This document shows, piece after piece, positions 1 to 7,661 of a stretch of DNA of 55,553 bases. Source of the stretch: Thermococcus sp. (lineage in GTDB: Archaea > Methanobacteriota_B > Thermococci > Thermococcales > Thermococcaceae). Position 1 is the stretch's first letter. The number at the start of each line of letters is the position of its first letter. The notes beneath the pieces were generated by a model. That model ran no database searches. It saw only the letters and a list, made by a program, of their open reading frames with translations, and had not been told where the DNA came from. The DNA lies in assembly GCF_027052235.1 (NCBI RefSeq), contig NZ_JALUFF010000015.1, positions 1-55,553 on the forward strand, in the 5' to 3' direction. The position numbers and the translations under genes are program-made.

Positions 1-97
1 CCCCTCCCGGAGGGCAGTACACCCGGGAACGCTGGCGGGCTTAACTTCCGGGGTCGAAACGAGACCGGGTGTGGCCCCGCCGCTATGGCCGCCGTGC
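1..97 (-). rRNA. 5S ribosomal RNA (partial, 3' end outside window)
   Basis: Read on the minus strand, the first 97 bases give the classical archaeal 5S rRNA: a 5' GGCGGCCATAGC stretch, the CCACACCCGGTCTC segment, the CCCGGAAGTTAAG core and the GTACTGCCCTCCGGGAGGGG arm. About 20-25 nt of the 3' end, which would close helix I, lie before position 1. No 23S or tRNA gene is next to it on the upstream side, so it is a stand-alone 5S gene or the last gene of a locus continuing left. Its own TATA box lies at 118-129. The identification rests on many conserved blocks and is very secure; the exact 5' end (95-98) is approximate. Confidence 0.96.
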
Positions 98-117
98 CAA
101 TAACCCCTCCCGAAACG

Positions 118-129
118 AATTTATAAATT
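118..129 (-). promoter_or_regulatory. TATA box of the 5S rRNA gene
   Basis: A perfect 12-bp palindrome AATTTATAAATT is centred about 26 bp before the inferred 5S start on the minus strand, the canonical archaeal TATA-to-start distance. Because it is symmetric it could also be read rightwards, but scpB has a better placed element of its own at 149-157. Confidence 0.75.
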
Positions 130-148
130 TTGCGGTCTTGGGGGCAAG

Positions 149-157
149 CTTAATAAC
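149..157 (+). promoter_or_regulatory. Probable TATA box of scpB
   Basis: CTTAATAAC lies so that transcription would begin near 178, giving a leader of about 10 nt that contains the GGTGGTGAG ribosome site just before the ATG at 188. The position suits a short Thermococcales leader, but the match to consensus is modest. Confidence 0.5.
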
Positions 158-187
158 GCCGGAAGCCGAAGTCCTCCGGGTGGTGAG

Positions 188-760
188 ATGGGACTCATCG
201 AGGACAAGGCACTTGTTGAGGCTGCCCTCTTCGTTTCTGGCAGGCCCCTCAGCCTCAAGGAGCTTTCAAGGGCCCTCGGAATACGCTCTCTCGATTACCT
301 TGAGAAGCTTATAGAGCTCATAGCTGCAGAATACGCCGAGAGGAAGAGCGCCATAGAGGTGGTCAAGGTTCTTGGAGACAAGTACGTGATGCAGGTCAAG
401 CAGGAGTACAGCCAGAGGGTGATACACCTGATGCCGAGGCCCGACCTCAGAACGGGAGAGCTCAAGACGCTCGCGCTCATAGCCTACCTTCAGCCAATAG
501 AGCAGAGCAAGATAATAAAGCTCCGCGGGAGTCAGGCCTATGAGCACATCAAAAAGCTCGTAGAGATGGGTTTAATTTACGCGGAACCCTACGAGAGGAC
601 GAAGCTCCTGGGCACAACCCAGAAGTTTGCCGAGCTCTACGGCTTCCCCGAGAACGACCCCAACGTCATCAAGGAGGCCTTCAGGAAGGTCGTCCACGCC
701 GAGTACAGCGACCTCATAGAGAAACTCGAAGGTAAGGGCAAGGAAGAAAAGTCTGAGTAA
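188..760 (+). CDS. scpB: Segregation and condensation protein ScpB
   Basis: This 190-residue protein matches the ScpB family along its whole length: an N-terminal winged helix beginning with the typical 'VEAALFVSGRPLSLKEL' segment (residues 8-25), and a second one around residues 85-150 containing LALIAYLQP and the 'IKKLVEMGLI' wing, with a charged tail. ScpB and the kleisin ScpA bind SMC and form the condensin-like complex that organises and segregates chromosomes. No scpA or smc is seen here. The ATG at 188 is preceded by GGTGGTGAG. A hairpin at 808-831 may end the transcript. The gene lies divergently from the 5S rRNA gene. The family call is firm. Confidence 0.93.
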   Translation: MGLIEDKALVEAALFVSGRPLSLKELSRALGIRSLDYLEKLIELIAAEYAERKSAIEVVKVLGDKYVMQVKQEYSQRVIHLMPRPDLRTGELKTLALIAYLQPIEQSKIIKLRGSQAYEHIKKLVEMGLIYAEPYERTKLLGTTQKFAELYGFPENDPNVIKEAFRKVVHAEYSDLIEKLEGKGKEEKSE

Positions 761-807
761 ACGTTTACGGTTTTCTTGAGGCCATAGTTTTCCACTTTTC
801 TGTTTTG

Positions 808-831
808 GGCAGAAATAAACTCTTTTCTGCC
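808..831. terminator. Inverted repeat between scpB and the RPA operon, possible terminator
   Basis: Arms GGCAGAAA and TTTCTGCC (8 bp each) with an 8-base loop lie 48 bp after the scpB stop, next to T-rich DNA at 785-806. A termination role is inferred; archaeal termination depends mainly on T-runs, so the hairpin may be incidental. Confidence 0.4.
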
Positions 832-854
832 TCAAAGAAGGCCCGAAAGAAAAG

Positions 855-863
855 TTTAAATAC
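855..863 (+). promoter_or_regulatory. TATA box of the RPA operon
   Basis: TTTAAATAC preceded by the purine-rich AAAG (BRE-like) would place the transcript start near 885, right before the GGTGAG ribosome site at 886-891. It serves the three RPA genes, which follow without further gaps. Confidence 0.65.
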
Positions 864-895
864 GGGAACGTCGGATTACCATTAGGGTGAGTGCT

Positions 896-1969
896 ATGTC
901 AGGCCTTACTAAAGAGCAGATTGTGAACCAGATCATCCGGCAGAGGGGCCTCTCGAAGGCCGAGATTGAGAAGAGAATAGCGGAGATAGCCAAAAGGGAG
1001 GGGATTTCCGAGCACGCCGCCGCTGTGATGCTTGCCGAGGAACTCGGGGTCAAGCTCACAGAGGGCGAGGAGCTTCTCCACGTAGCCGACCTCGTCCCCG
1101 GTATGACCGGGGTCAACATCGTGGCGAGGGTTCTCAGGAAGTTCCCGCCGAGGGAGTACACCAAGAAGGACGGCTCAAAGGGCAGGGTCGCGAACCTCAT
1201 CGTTTACGACTCGACCGGTCAGGCGAGGCTCGTCCTCTGGGATGCACTGGTCTCGAAGTACTACGATGAGCTCAGCCCGGGTGACGTCATCAAGATAATA
1301 GACCCCTCCGTCAGGGAGGGGATGAAGGGGGTCGAACTTCACGCCAACTTCAGGACGAGGATAATCAAGAACCCCGAGGACCCGCGCGTTGAGGAGATAC
1401 CTCCCCTAGAAGAGGTCAGAAGCTACTCCTACAGGAGGGTGAAGATAAAGGACCTCCAGGGTGGCGAGCGCTTCGTCGAGATAAGGGGCACCGTGGCGAA
1501 GCTCTACAGGGTTCTCGTCTACGACGCCTGTCCGGAGTGCAGGAGAAAGGTTGACTACGACCCGGCAACGAACACGTGGCTCTGCCCCGAGCACGGCGAG
1601 GTCGAGCCAGTGAAGATGGTCGTCCTTGACTTCGGCCTTGACGACTCTACGGGTTACATCAGGGTTACCCTCTTCGGCGACGACGCCGCTGAGCTTTTAG
1701 GGGAGTCGCCGGAAGAGATTGAGGCCAAGATAGAGGAGCTCGTCGAGGGCGGACTGACTGTAAAGGAAGCTGGAAGGAAGGTAGCGGAGGAGGACTACTA
1801 CACTCTCCTCGGCAGGGAGATAATAGTTCGCGGTAGCGTCGTTGAGGACAAGTTCCTCGGAACCCTGCTGAAGGCCAGAAGCTGGGAGGAAATCAACGAA
1901 AGGCGCGAGATAGAGCTCGCCAGACGCGAGCTGTACGGGGCCATAAAGTCCCTTGAGGGTGGTGAGTGA
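896..1969 (+). CDS. Replication protein A, 41-kDa subunit (RPA41)
   Basis: The 357-residue product is the large subunit of the heterotrimeric single-stranded DNA-binding protein of Thermococcales, acting in replication, recombination and repair. An N-terminal helical part (residues 1-60) precedes OB-fold strands around residues 65-160 (segment 'VNIVARVLRKFPPREY') and a second OB fold around 180-290 that carries a zinc finger of type C-X2-C...C-X2-H (CPEC...CPEH, about residues 205-225). The length equals that of the Pyrococcus protein (about 358). A GTG lies 9 nt further upstream in frame, but the ATG at 896 has GGTGAG at the right distance. It is followed after one base by RPA14. The call is secure. 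Confidence 0.93.
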   Translation: MSGLTKEQIVNQIIRQRGLSKAEIEKRIAEIAKREGISEHAAAVMLAEELGVKLTEGEELLHVADLVPGMTGVNIVARVLRKFPPREYTKKDGSKGRVANLIVYDSTGQARLVLWDALVSKYYDELSPGDVIKIIDPSVREGMKGVELHANFRTRIIKNPEDPRVEEIPPLEEVRSYSYRRVKIKDLQGGERFVEIRGTVAKLYRVLVYDACPECRRKVDYDPATNTWLCPEHGEVEPVKMVVLDFGLDDSTGYIRVTLFGDDAAELLGESPEEIEAKIEELVEGGLTVKEAGRKVAEEDYYTLLGREIIVRGSVVEDKFLGTLLKARSWEEINERREIELARRELYGAIKSLEGGE

Positions 1970-1970
1970 A

Positions 1971-2348
1971 ATGGAGGAGGTTCGCTTTAGGAGGAGAAAG
2001 CCCGCCGTTGAGAGAAAAATAGCGGAGATAAGGGAGGAAGACACCCGCGTCTCCCTCATAGGAAAGGCCTTCAAGGTGGACAAGCTGGACTACACCTTCT
2101 GGATCGACGACGGGACTGGAGTGATACTCGTTGAGAGCGAGGAAAACGTCCTTCCCGCGAACGGCCAGATTGTGAGGGTCATCGGCAGGGTCATCAGGAA
2201 CGACGAGGGCGTCCACATCTTCGGCGAGGTAATACAGGACTTCAGCGAGGCCAATCTTGAGGCCCTTGAGGAAATCAGGGAGCTTGAGAGGAAGTACCTC
2301 CCGAAGGTCGAGGGGATAATCAACTTCTTTGGAGGTGAGGAGGAATGA
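1971..2348 (+). CDS. Replication protein A, 14-kDa subunit (RPA14)
   Basis: A 125-residue single OB-fold protein. It starts one base after the RPA41 stop and its last codons overlap the RPA32 start (ATGA). The OB fold runs from about residue 25 (DTRVSLIGKAFKV) through the DDGTG turn near residue 50 to VIRVIGRVI-like strands near residue 70, followed by a C-terminal helix rich in Glu and Leu. In Pyrococcus this subunit holds RPA41 and RPA32 together. An alternative start 18 nt upstream would overlap RPA41 and lacks a ribosome site. The function follows from operon position and fold. Confidence 0.9.
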   Translation: MEEVRFRRRKPAVERKIAEIREEDTRVSLIGKAFKVDKLDYTFWIDDGTGVILVESEENVLPANGQIVRVIGRVIRNDEGVHIFGEVIQDFSEANLEALEEIRELERKYLPKVEGIINFFGGEEE

Positions 2349-3145
2349 AGAAGCGCCTTCCCGCGAGCAGGGTCTACATCAGGGACATCATCGAGGGCTA
2401 CTACGTGAGGAGCGAGGGCGACTTCGAGCCGAACTACCTGATAACCAAGGACGCCAGAAAGGTTTACCGCGTTAAGGTAGTCGCAACGGTTGTCAGGGAG
2501 CCGGTCATAAGCGACGACGAGACCTACGGAAAGTTCCAGATTGATGACGGAACGGGAACGATATGGGTTCTTGGCTTCCGCGACGATACCCGCTTCATAA
2601 AGCTCGTGAAGAAAGGTGATTTGGTTCAGATAATAGGCAAAGTTGCGGAGTGGCGCGACGACAAGCAGATACTTGTCGAAGGCGTTTCCAAGGTCTCCCC
2701 GAACTTCTGGATACTCCACCGCTTCGAGACCTTGAAGGAGAAGGTCGAGCACGCAAAGAAGGCGAAGATAGCCTTTGACATATACGACCGCTACGGGATA
2801 ACCGCCAAGGCCAAGGTTATCGCCAAGAACAAAGGAATAGACGAGGATATGCTCCAGACGATAGACGAGCTCTACACGATGATGCTTGAACAGAGAACCC
2901 TTGAGGAGGAGCTCTTCGAGGAGGAAGAGGAAGAAGAGACCCCCGTCATTAACCCCGAGCTTGAGAAGGCCAAGAAAGCCGTCATGGATCTGCTGAGGGA
3001 AAAGAAGAAGGCCCTCTCCCACAAGTTCATAGTCAAGAAACTCTCAAAGGAGTTCGACGAGGAAATCATAGAGGAGGCCATAGCCCAGCTACTCGCGGAG
3101 GGGGAGATATACGAGCCCGAGATAGGCTTCTACGAGCCCCTCTGA
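2345..3145 (+). CDS. Replication protein A, 32-kDa subunit (RPA32)
   Basis: The third RPA subunit, 266 residues, is translationally coupled to RPA14 by a 4-nt overlap. An OB fold occupies residues about 40-125 (VYRVKVVATVV, the FQIDDGTGTIWV turn, and LVQIIGKVAEW). A linker of nine to ten acidic residues follows around 190-200, and a C-terminal winged-helix domain ends the chain (about 205-266), as in eukaryotic RPA32. The protein should be part of the RPA heterotrimer that coats ssDNA and contacts primase, polymerase and RadA. The three genes end 5 bp before a convergent gene. The assignment is firm. Confidence 0.92.
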   Translation: MKKRLPASRVYIRDIIEGYYVRSEGDFEPNYLITKDARKVYRVKVVATVVREPVISDDETYGKFQIDDGTGTIWVLGFRDDTRFIKLVKKGDLVQIIGKVAEWRDDKQILVEGVSKVSPNFWILHRFETLKEKVEHAKKAKIAFDIYDRYGITAKAKVIAKNKGIDEDMLQTIDELYTMMLEQRTLEEELFEEEEEEETPVINPELEKAKKAVMDLLREKKKALSHKFIVKKLSKEFDEEIIEEAIAQLLAEGEIYEPEIGFYEPL

Positions 3146-3149
3146 TTTT

Positions 3150-3530
3150 TCAATATTGTTCCCTCATCGTCCTTATCACCGGGTCGTGAATGAGGGTCGA
3201 GGTTATGCTGTCAACCATTCTGAAGAACTCCTCCTTTCCCTTTTCCAGATCCATGGTTTCGAGCCTTATCAGCTCGCACCTTTCCCCGAGTATCCACTTT
3301 CCGAGGAGTATCTTCTCCCTCCCGTCCTTCTGAAGGTCGAGCCTGACCAGTCCGTAGGGTATGTCAGCCGTCCACCAGTTGGCCTTGAAGGTTACCCTCC
3401 AGTTGCCTTCTTCGACGGCCTTTGCCAGCTTCTCCATGGTTGTCCCCGGGCCGTGAGGGGTCTTGAATGTGACGACCGTCCACAGCCCATTCTTTTCCAG
3501 CTCCGCGAGGATTTTATCCTTGAACTCCAT
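3150..3530 (-). CDS. Uncharacterised Thermococcales protein, 126 aa
   Basis: I do not recognise a named family. The protein is soluble, with a hydrophilic N-terminal helix and then mixed beta segments (WTVVTFKTPHG, WRVTFKANWW, YGLVRLDL) rich in Trp and aromatic residues, and no signal peptide, metal motif or transmembrane segment. The alternating strands suggest a small alpha/beta or beta-sandwich fold. The start chosen is the ATG at 3530, with GAGGTGAT before it; a GTG 9 nt earlier overlaps the end of the prenyltransferase gene. It lies 5 nt downstream of that gene on the same strand, so the two are probably co-transcribed, but no functional link is evident. Confidence 0.7.
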   Translation of the reverse strand: MEFKDKILAELEKNGLWTVVTFKTPHGPGTTMEKLAKAVEEGNWRVTFKANWWTADIPYGLVRLDLQKDGREKILLGKWILGERCELIRLETMDLEKGKEEFFRMVDSITSTLIHDPVIRTMREQY

Positions 3531-3535
3531 ACTTA

Positions 3536-4369
3536 TCACCTCACAACGGACGCAAAGAGGAACGCCATAACCGCGAGAAATATGCTGGCCTTTAAAAGCT
3601 TCTGGGCACGGTGGGCGGTCTCCCTATCCTGGGAGCGGAGTATTAAAAAGGCCGAGTAGAGGATTATTGCATCCACTGGGAGCATCGCGAGGTAGCTCAG
3701 CCCAACTCCTGCCTTTATCGGGAGGAAAGAGGCAAGAACCGTTGCGATCGCGAAGGACGCCCCCACATAGGAGGCCTTTTTCCTGCCCCATATTATCGGG
3801 AGGGTTCTGGCACCCTTGGCGAGGTCGCCTTCAACGTCCTCTATATCCTTGATGACCTCCCTGGCAATGTTAACGAGGAAGGCACAGAGGGCCAGGTAGC
3901 CGGCCAGACCTATGCTACCAACGGCAACTGCCCCGTAGAGTGGGGTTGCCCCGGTCAGCGAAGCAACAGCCAGGTTGCCTATGAAGGGCATCGGCTTGAG
4001 CTTCCATGCGTAGAGGAACATCGTCACGTACGCCAGAACCGCCAGGATGAAGGCGTAGATGTTTATGAAGACGGCAAGGGTGAGGCCAGCGGCGAAGAGG
4101 AGCATTGCATACCAGAAGGCCGTCCTTCTGCTCATCGCCCCCCTTGGGAGGGGTCTCTCTGGCCTGTTTATCCTGTCTATCTCGTAGTCGAAGTAGTCGT
4201 TTATCGTGTTGCCCCCAGCACACCCGAGGGTGACCACGAGGAAGACGAGAAGGCCCTTAAGGGGCGAGGGGAAGTGGCCTACGGCTACGATGGAGCCTAG
4301 GAGGCCAACTACCCCCGCTAAGATGCAGTTGTGCGGTCTCGTTATCTCGATGAAGGCCTTCGCTTCCAT
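3536..4369 (-). CDS. Digeranylgeranylglyceryl phosphate synthase (UbiA family)
   Basis: A 277-residue membrane prenyltransferase with about nine hydrophobic segments. The UbiA aspartate motif NDYFDYEID is at residues about 57-65, and a second Asp-rich loop, IKDIEDVEGD, is near residue 175. Together these bind Mg-diphosphate. In archaea this UbiA branch transfers the second geranylgeranyl chain to geranylgeranylglyceryl phosphate and so builds the archaeol core of the membrane lipids. The ATG at 4369 follows a GGTGG site; a GTG 9 nt upstream is the alternative. The opening ITRPHNCILAGVVG resembles other archaeal DGGGP synthases. Another UbiA substrate cannot be fully excluded by eye. Confidence 0.88.
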   Translation of the reverse strand: MEAKAFIEITRPHNCILAGVVGLLGSIVAVGHFPSPLKGLLVFLVVTLGCAGGNTINDYFDYEIDRINRPERPLPRGAMSRRTAFWYAMLLFAAGLTLAVFINIYAFILAVLAYVTMFLYAWKLKPMPFIGNLAVASLTGATPLYGAVAVGSIGLAGYLALCAFLVNIAREVIKDIEDVEGDLAKGARTLPIIWGRKKASYVGASFAIATVLASFLPIKAGVGLSYLAMLPVDAIILYSAFLILRSQDRETAHRAQKLLKASIFLAVMAFLFASVVR

Positions 4370-4412
4370 TAGGGCCACCTAATTCATTTTTCCGGCAGTT
4401 TTTAAAACCTTT

Positions 4413-5468
4413 CTACAGCTCGTCCCTCCGGAGAAGCCCGAGCTCCTCCCCGGTCTCAAGGACGCGCATTCTCCCGAGCCTGAGCTCCTCAATTCCGTCG
4501 AGGGAAGTCAGAGGTGTGAGAACTTGGGCAGTCTTGGCTGTGAAGTTCACCCACTTGAGTATCCCGAGGCCGGGGCAGAGGCCGTTTCCATCGATGAAGC
4601 CCACGAGGAGGTTACTTAGCCTCTCGAAGTCGACCGCCTGAAGGGCCCTGCTGTAGTGGCGTGGCACCGCCTCAACATCGGCCTTGACGACCGTATAGCG
4701 GTTCCCCTTCCAGCCAGCCAGAACAACCCACCTGAAGAGCTCCTCAAGGAGGGCCTTTTCCTCAACAGTGAGAGGCCTCCCGTTGAAGAGCGAGGTTCCT
4801 GTTACGGGTGTTTCCTCAAGGTTAACCTCCACGAGGGAAGCGCTCTCAAAGTAGGCCCTCCACTTGGCGAAGCGGACTTCCCTGCGCTCCTCCCTGCTGT
4901 GGGATTTCGCGAGCTCGCTAACCTTTAGCCTTACAACGTCCCCGTACTTCGAAAGGGATCGTGCGAGTCCATCTAGTTCGTTTCCTCTTTCTAGAAGGAC
5001 AATAACGTCCGGCCTGACGAGTTCTGCCTTGAGGCGTTTCATCTCGGCTCCGATGCCAGAAACAAACCCCGTAGTGTCTATTATCACAACATCGGCATCA
5101 TCAAGGGCCATACCCGTGAGCCTCTTAACGCCAACTGCCATCTCGCCCGCGAACTGCGAGGGCGAGACCGCCCCGATGAAGTAGTGGGCAATCCCTTTGA
5201 GCTCGGTAAAGCTCTCGAAGGGCCCCTCAGGGAAGGCAAGGCTTATCGTTGCGGGGGGAAGTATGCCCTTTTGCCCGACGTCTGCGTCAACCACTGCAAC
5301 GCCGTGCCCGAGGGAGATGAGTTCGTTCGCGAGGAAAGTTGCCAGTGTAGTCTTCCCGCTGTCTGTGTCACCCACTATCATGACCTTTACGGGTGCTCTC
5401 GAAGAGAGCTCTTCAACGAGCTCAACCCTGTCCGGCGGAACTTCGACTGTGTAGGTCGCTTTGTTCAT
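4413..5468 (-). CDS. Polynucleotide 5'-hydroxyl kinase, Clp1/Grc3 family
   Basis: A 351-residue protein with the Walker A P-loop GDTDSGKTT near residues 33-41, followed by the family motif VVDADVGQKG (about 60-70) and a Walker B-like VVIIDTTGFVSG (about 128-140). Members of the archaeal Clp1/Grc3 family, such as the one characterised from Pyrococcus horikoshii, phosphorylate 5'-OH ends of RNA and DNA with NTP and could act in RNA repair or processing. The C-terminal third (about 230-351) is a beta-rich extension as in relatives. The ATG at 5468 has GGTGAGAG upstream. It is separated from the DGGGP synthase by a 43-bp gap. Confidence 0.87.
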   Translation of the reverse strand: MNKATYTVEVPPDRVELVEELSSRAPVKVMIVGDTDSGKTTLATFLANELISLGHGVAVVDADVGQKGILPPATISLAFPEGPFESFTELKGIAHYFIGAVSPSQFAGEMAVGVKRLTGMALDDADVVIIDTTGFVSGIGAEMKRLKAELVRPDVIVLLERGNELDGLARSLSKYGDVVRLKVSELAKSHSREERREVRFAKWRAYFESASLVEVNLEETPVTGTSLFNGRPLTVEEKALLEELFRWVVLAGWKGNRYTVVKADVEAVPRHYSRALQAVDFERLSNLLVGFIDGNGLCPGLGILKWVNFTAKTAQVLTPLTSLDGIEELRLGRMRVLETGEELGLLRRDEL

Positions 5469-5615
5469 GCTCTCACCTTCTCCCGGAGATTAAAAAACTT
5501 GATGCCTCCCGAACCAGAAAGACTTATAAGGTTGGGCCTCATCACTTGTTGAATGGGTAGGTAAAATTTGACTTATATCGCGTTTATCTCTGAAAAAGTT
5601 CAAGGAGGTGATTGA

Positions 5616-6080
5616 ATGGTTGAGGAGGGAACCCTTACCCCCAGACAGCTTCGCCTGCTGAGGAAGCTCTACGAGGAGGGGAAGACGATAGAGGTTCACA
5701 CAGTCGAGAAGACGCAGGACGAGCTTGCAAAGGAGCTTGGAATAACCAGGCAGGCCCTCAGCAACCACCTGAAGGTTCTCAAGGAGCTCGGCTACATAAG
5801 GACGGGCAGGGGCTTCATAGACCTCACCGACAAGGCCCTTGAGTTGCTAGGTGAGAAGAAGGGCGACGTCTTCGTCTTCGTCAAGATTGAGCCGACCAAG
5901 AGGAGGCAGGTCTACGAGAGGCTCAAGGAGCTCAAGATAAAGAAAATCTACCGCGTAACTGGAGACATTGACCTCATAATCGAGGCCGACAAGACGAAGC
6001 TCGACGAGATACTTGAGGAGATAGCGTCACTCGACGGCGTGAGGGAAACTAACACCCACCTCGTCCTTGAGGTTCTCTGA
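5616..6080 (+). CDS. HTH transcriptional regulator, Lrp/MarR-like with C-terminal sensor-like domain
   Basis: The 154-residue protein has an N-terminal winged helix (residues 8-75). Its helix-turn-helix TQDELAKELGITRQALSNHLKVLKEL is of the ArsR/MarR/Lrp type and is followed by the wing GYIRTGRGFIDLT. The C-terminal half (about 85-154; VFVFVKIEP, RVTGDIDLIIEAD, NTHLVLEVL) has the beta-alpha-beta pattern of the AsnC/RAM ligand domain. It is therefore probably a small feast/famine-type regulator, but with an unusual HTH order. The start has AAGGAGGTGATT just before the ATG. TATA-like boxes at 5521-5528 (ACTTATAAGG) and near 5570 (ACTTATATC) precede it. Targets are unknown. Its 3' end overlaps engB by 32 nt. 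Confidence 0.78.
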   Translation: MVEEGTLTPRQLRLLRKLYEEGKTIEVHTVEKTQDELAKELGITRQALSNHLKVLKELGYIRTGRGFIDLTDKALELLGEKKGDVFVFVKIEPTKRRQVYERLKELKIKKIYRVTGDIDLIIEADKTKLDEILEEIASLDGVRETNTHLVLEVL

Positions 6081-6618
6081 GGGCTTTCTCGATTCTTCTT
6101 TTTAGCTCCTCGATGTTCTGCCCGAACTTTGCGGAGACGGGAACGAGAACGTCTCTGGCTTCCTCCAGGGGGATTCCGAACTTCTCGGCGAGGAAGTTCA
6201 GGGTTCTCTCAAGGTTCCTGACCTTGTCAACCTTGTTAACCGCGACTATCGTCGGTATCCCGAGCTCCCTGAGGAAGGAGTAGAACTCGACGTCAATCGG
6301 TATCTCTCCCCTCTTCTCCCAGCGCTCTATTATCTCCGGTGCGGACTTTCCGTCCACGACGAGAACCGCGAGCTCTATCTCCTCCGCGTTCTCCTCTATG
6401 AAGGCCACTATCTCGTCCTTTATCCTCTCCTGGACTTCCCGGGGGAGCCCGCTCATGAAGCCAAAACCCGGCAGGTCAACGACCTTCCTGTTCCTCCAGT
6501 TCACCTCAACGGGCTTCCTAGTGACCCCGGGGCGCTTTCCCCTCTTTACCTTCTTCCCTGTGAGTCTGAATATGAGGGTGCTCTTTCCCACGTTGGAGCG
6601 CCCCGCGAAGATTATCAT
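6049..6618 (-). CDS. engB: Ribosome-associated GTPase EngB (YihA family)
   Basis: A 189-residue TRAFAC GTPase with G1 GRSNVGKS (residues 6-13), G3 DLPGFG (about 48-53), G4 NKVD (about 132-135) and the G5-like PVSAKFG. EngB proteins assist large-subunit assembly; archaeal members are assumed to do the same. The chosen ATG (6618) follows GGGGGTGAAAG, and a TATA box CTTATAAA at 6649-6656 would start the transcript near 6626-6630, so the longer reading frame back to 6690 cannot be right. The gene converges on the HTH regulator with a 32-nt overlap of coding ends. Confidence 0.93.
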   Translation of the reverse strand: MIIFAGRSNVGKSTLIFRLTGKKVKRGKRPGVTRKPVEVNWRNRKVVDLPGFGFMSGLPREVQERIKDEIVAFIEENAEEIELAVLVVDGKSAPEIIERWEKRGEIPIDVEFYSFLRELGIPTIVAVNKVDKVRNLERTLNFLAEKFGIPLEEARDVLVPVSAKFGQNIEELKRRIEKALREPQGRGGC

Positions 6619-6708
6619 TCTTTCACCCCCTCCTGCTTTCGTCATTTGTTTATAAGGGTTGGCGGAAAGGTTAAGTAGATTGACGTTCAAAGTTGTGCGG
6701 TGGTGGTT

Positions 6709-7362
6709 ATGCCGGAGGAGAGCAGTCGTGCGAATCAGCTCGTTAACAAGTTCGTCATCTCCCTAACCGAGGGAAAGATACTGGGCTACGTTACCGACAT
6801 AAACGTCGAGGTTGAAGGAGATGAGTTCTACTTCATCCTGAGGATGAAGGAGGTCGAAAACCTCGGCAAGGGTCAGAGCATCTTCACGAGCGAGAAGAAG
6901 ATGAAGATAAAGCCAGGGGATATAGTCAACGTTGGTCCCCACGTCATAATCCTCGGCGACGGCAAGGTTCCGCCGCTGAGGGAGATAGAGCGCCTTCACC
7001 AGATAGCCGAGGAGTACAACAACCTGATGCGCGAGCTTGAGGCGAAGGACAAGCTGATAGAACAGCTCAAGGAGGAGAACTACCAGCTGACGAGACAGAT
7101 AGAGGAGCTCCAGAGGGAGCTGAGGAAGTATCAGGTAATGAGGGAGGACTTCGACCACCTGAAGGAACAGCTCGTCCGCCAGGAGGGACAGCTTGAGATG
7201 GCGAGGGAGTACATAAGACTCCTTGAGGGGCTAAGACACGACATAGACAAGATAAAGGGCGACGTTGAGTCCCTGATTGAGACACAGCTTGAGGAAGTCG
7301 TGAGGGCAATAATAAATGAGGAGCTGAACGCAAGGGGATTAAAGAAGACGAGCTTCCTCTAA
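6709..7362 (+). CDS. PRC-barrel-like domain plus long coiled coil (CdvA-like architecture)
   Basis: A 217-residue protein in two parts. Residues about 15-85 form a beta-rich domain (KILGYVTDINVEVEGDEF, MKIKPGDIVNVGPHVIIL) resembling a PRC barrel. From about 90 to 200 there is one continuous heptad-rich coiled coil (Leu, Glu, Lys, Gln), ending in a short tail. This is the architecture of CdvA, the membrane-recruiting protein of the crenarchaeal ESCRT-type division system, and I believe CdvA-like annotation is used for some Thermococcales proteins, though I cannot verify it here. No ESCRT-III or Vps4 gene is in the window. ATG at 6709 follows GGTGGT. The gene ends overlapping the Sec61-beta stop on the other strand. 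Confidence 0.6.
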   Translation: MPEESSRANQLVNKFVISLTEGKILGYVTDINVEVEGDEFYFILRMKEVENLGKGQSIFTSEKKMKIKPGDIVNVGPHVIILGDGKVPPLREIERLHQIAEEYNNLMRELEAKDKLIEQLKEENYQLTRQIEELQRELRKYQVMREDFDHLKEQLVRQEGQLEMAREYIRLLEGLRHDIDKIKGDVESLIETQLEEVVRAIINEELNARGLKKTSFL

Positions 7363-7529
7363 CCGAATATGCTCGGTCCGAAGGCGTAGAGGAGGAACTC
7401 TATCGCTATAAGGACGAGCGTGAGGCCTATCACTCCCTTCGGGCTTATTTTTATTGCCCTCGTGTCCTCGTCGAAGAACCTCATAAGTCCCGCTCCGGTC
7501 GGGGGAAGTGTTGTCTTTTCCTTTGCCAT
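7359..7529 (-). CDS. Preprotein translocase subunit Sec61-beta (SecG-like)
   Basis: This 56-residue gene starts MAKEKTTLPP and has one C-terminal transmembrane helix (about residues 32-51, GVIGLTLVLIAIEFLLYAFG) after a short cytosolic segment with the conserved TGAGLMRFFDEDT and ISPKG parts. That is the hallmark of archaeal Sec61-beta, the tail-anchored third subunit of the SecYE translocon in the cytoplasmic membrane. It has GGTGAGAG before the ATG and a TATA-like TTAAATAAC at 7561-7569. Its stop TAG overlaps the stop of the preceding convergent gene by 3 nt. The gene is easily missed because of its size; the identification is strong. Confidence 0.92.
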   Translation of the reverse strand: MAKEKTTLPPTGAGLMRFFDEDTRAIKISPKGVIGLTLVLIAIEFLLYAFGPSIFG

Positions 7530-7661
7530 GGCTCTCACCTGAGGTCTCTTTCTTTAGGAGTTATTTAAGCTTCACGGTAAGGTTTTTAAACGCTCCGCTC
7601 AAGAGCGGTCGGGAAAGGGCAGTGCCCAATGAATCCCGCTGATGAGTGGAGGTGGGAGGAA

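Noticed and set aside
2090-3022. A 310-codon open frame on the minus strand inside the RPA14/RPA32 genes
   Set aside because: It is antisense to two firmly identified genes, has low-complexity Leu/Val/Pro composition and no ribosome site; codon bias of the sense strand explains it.
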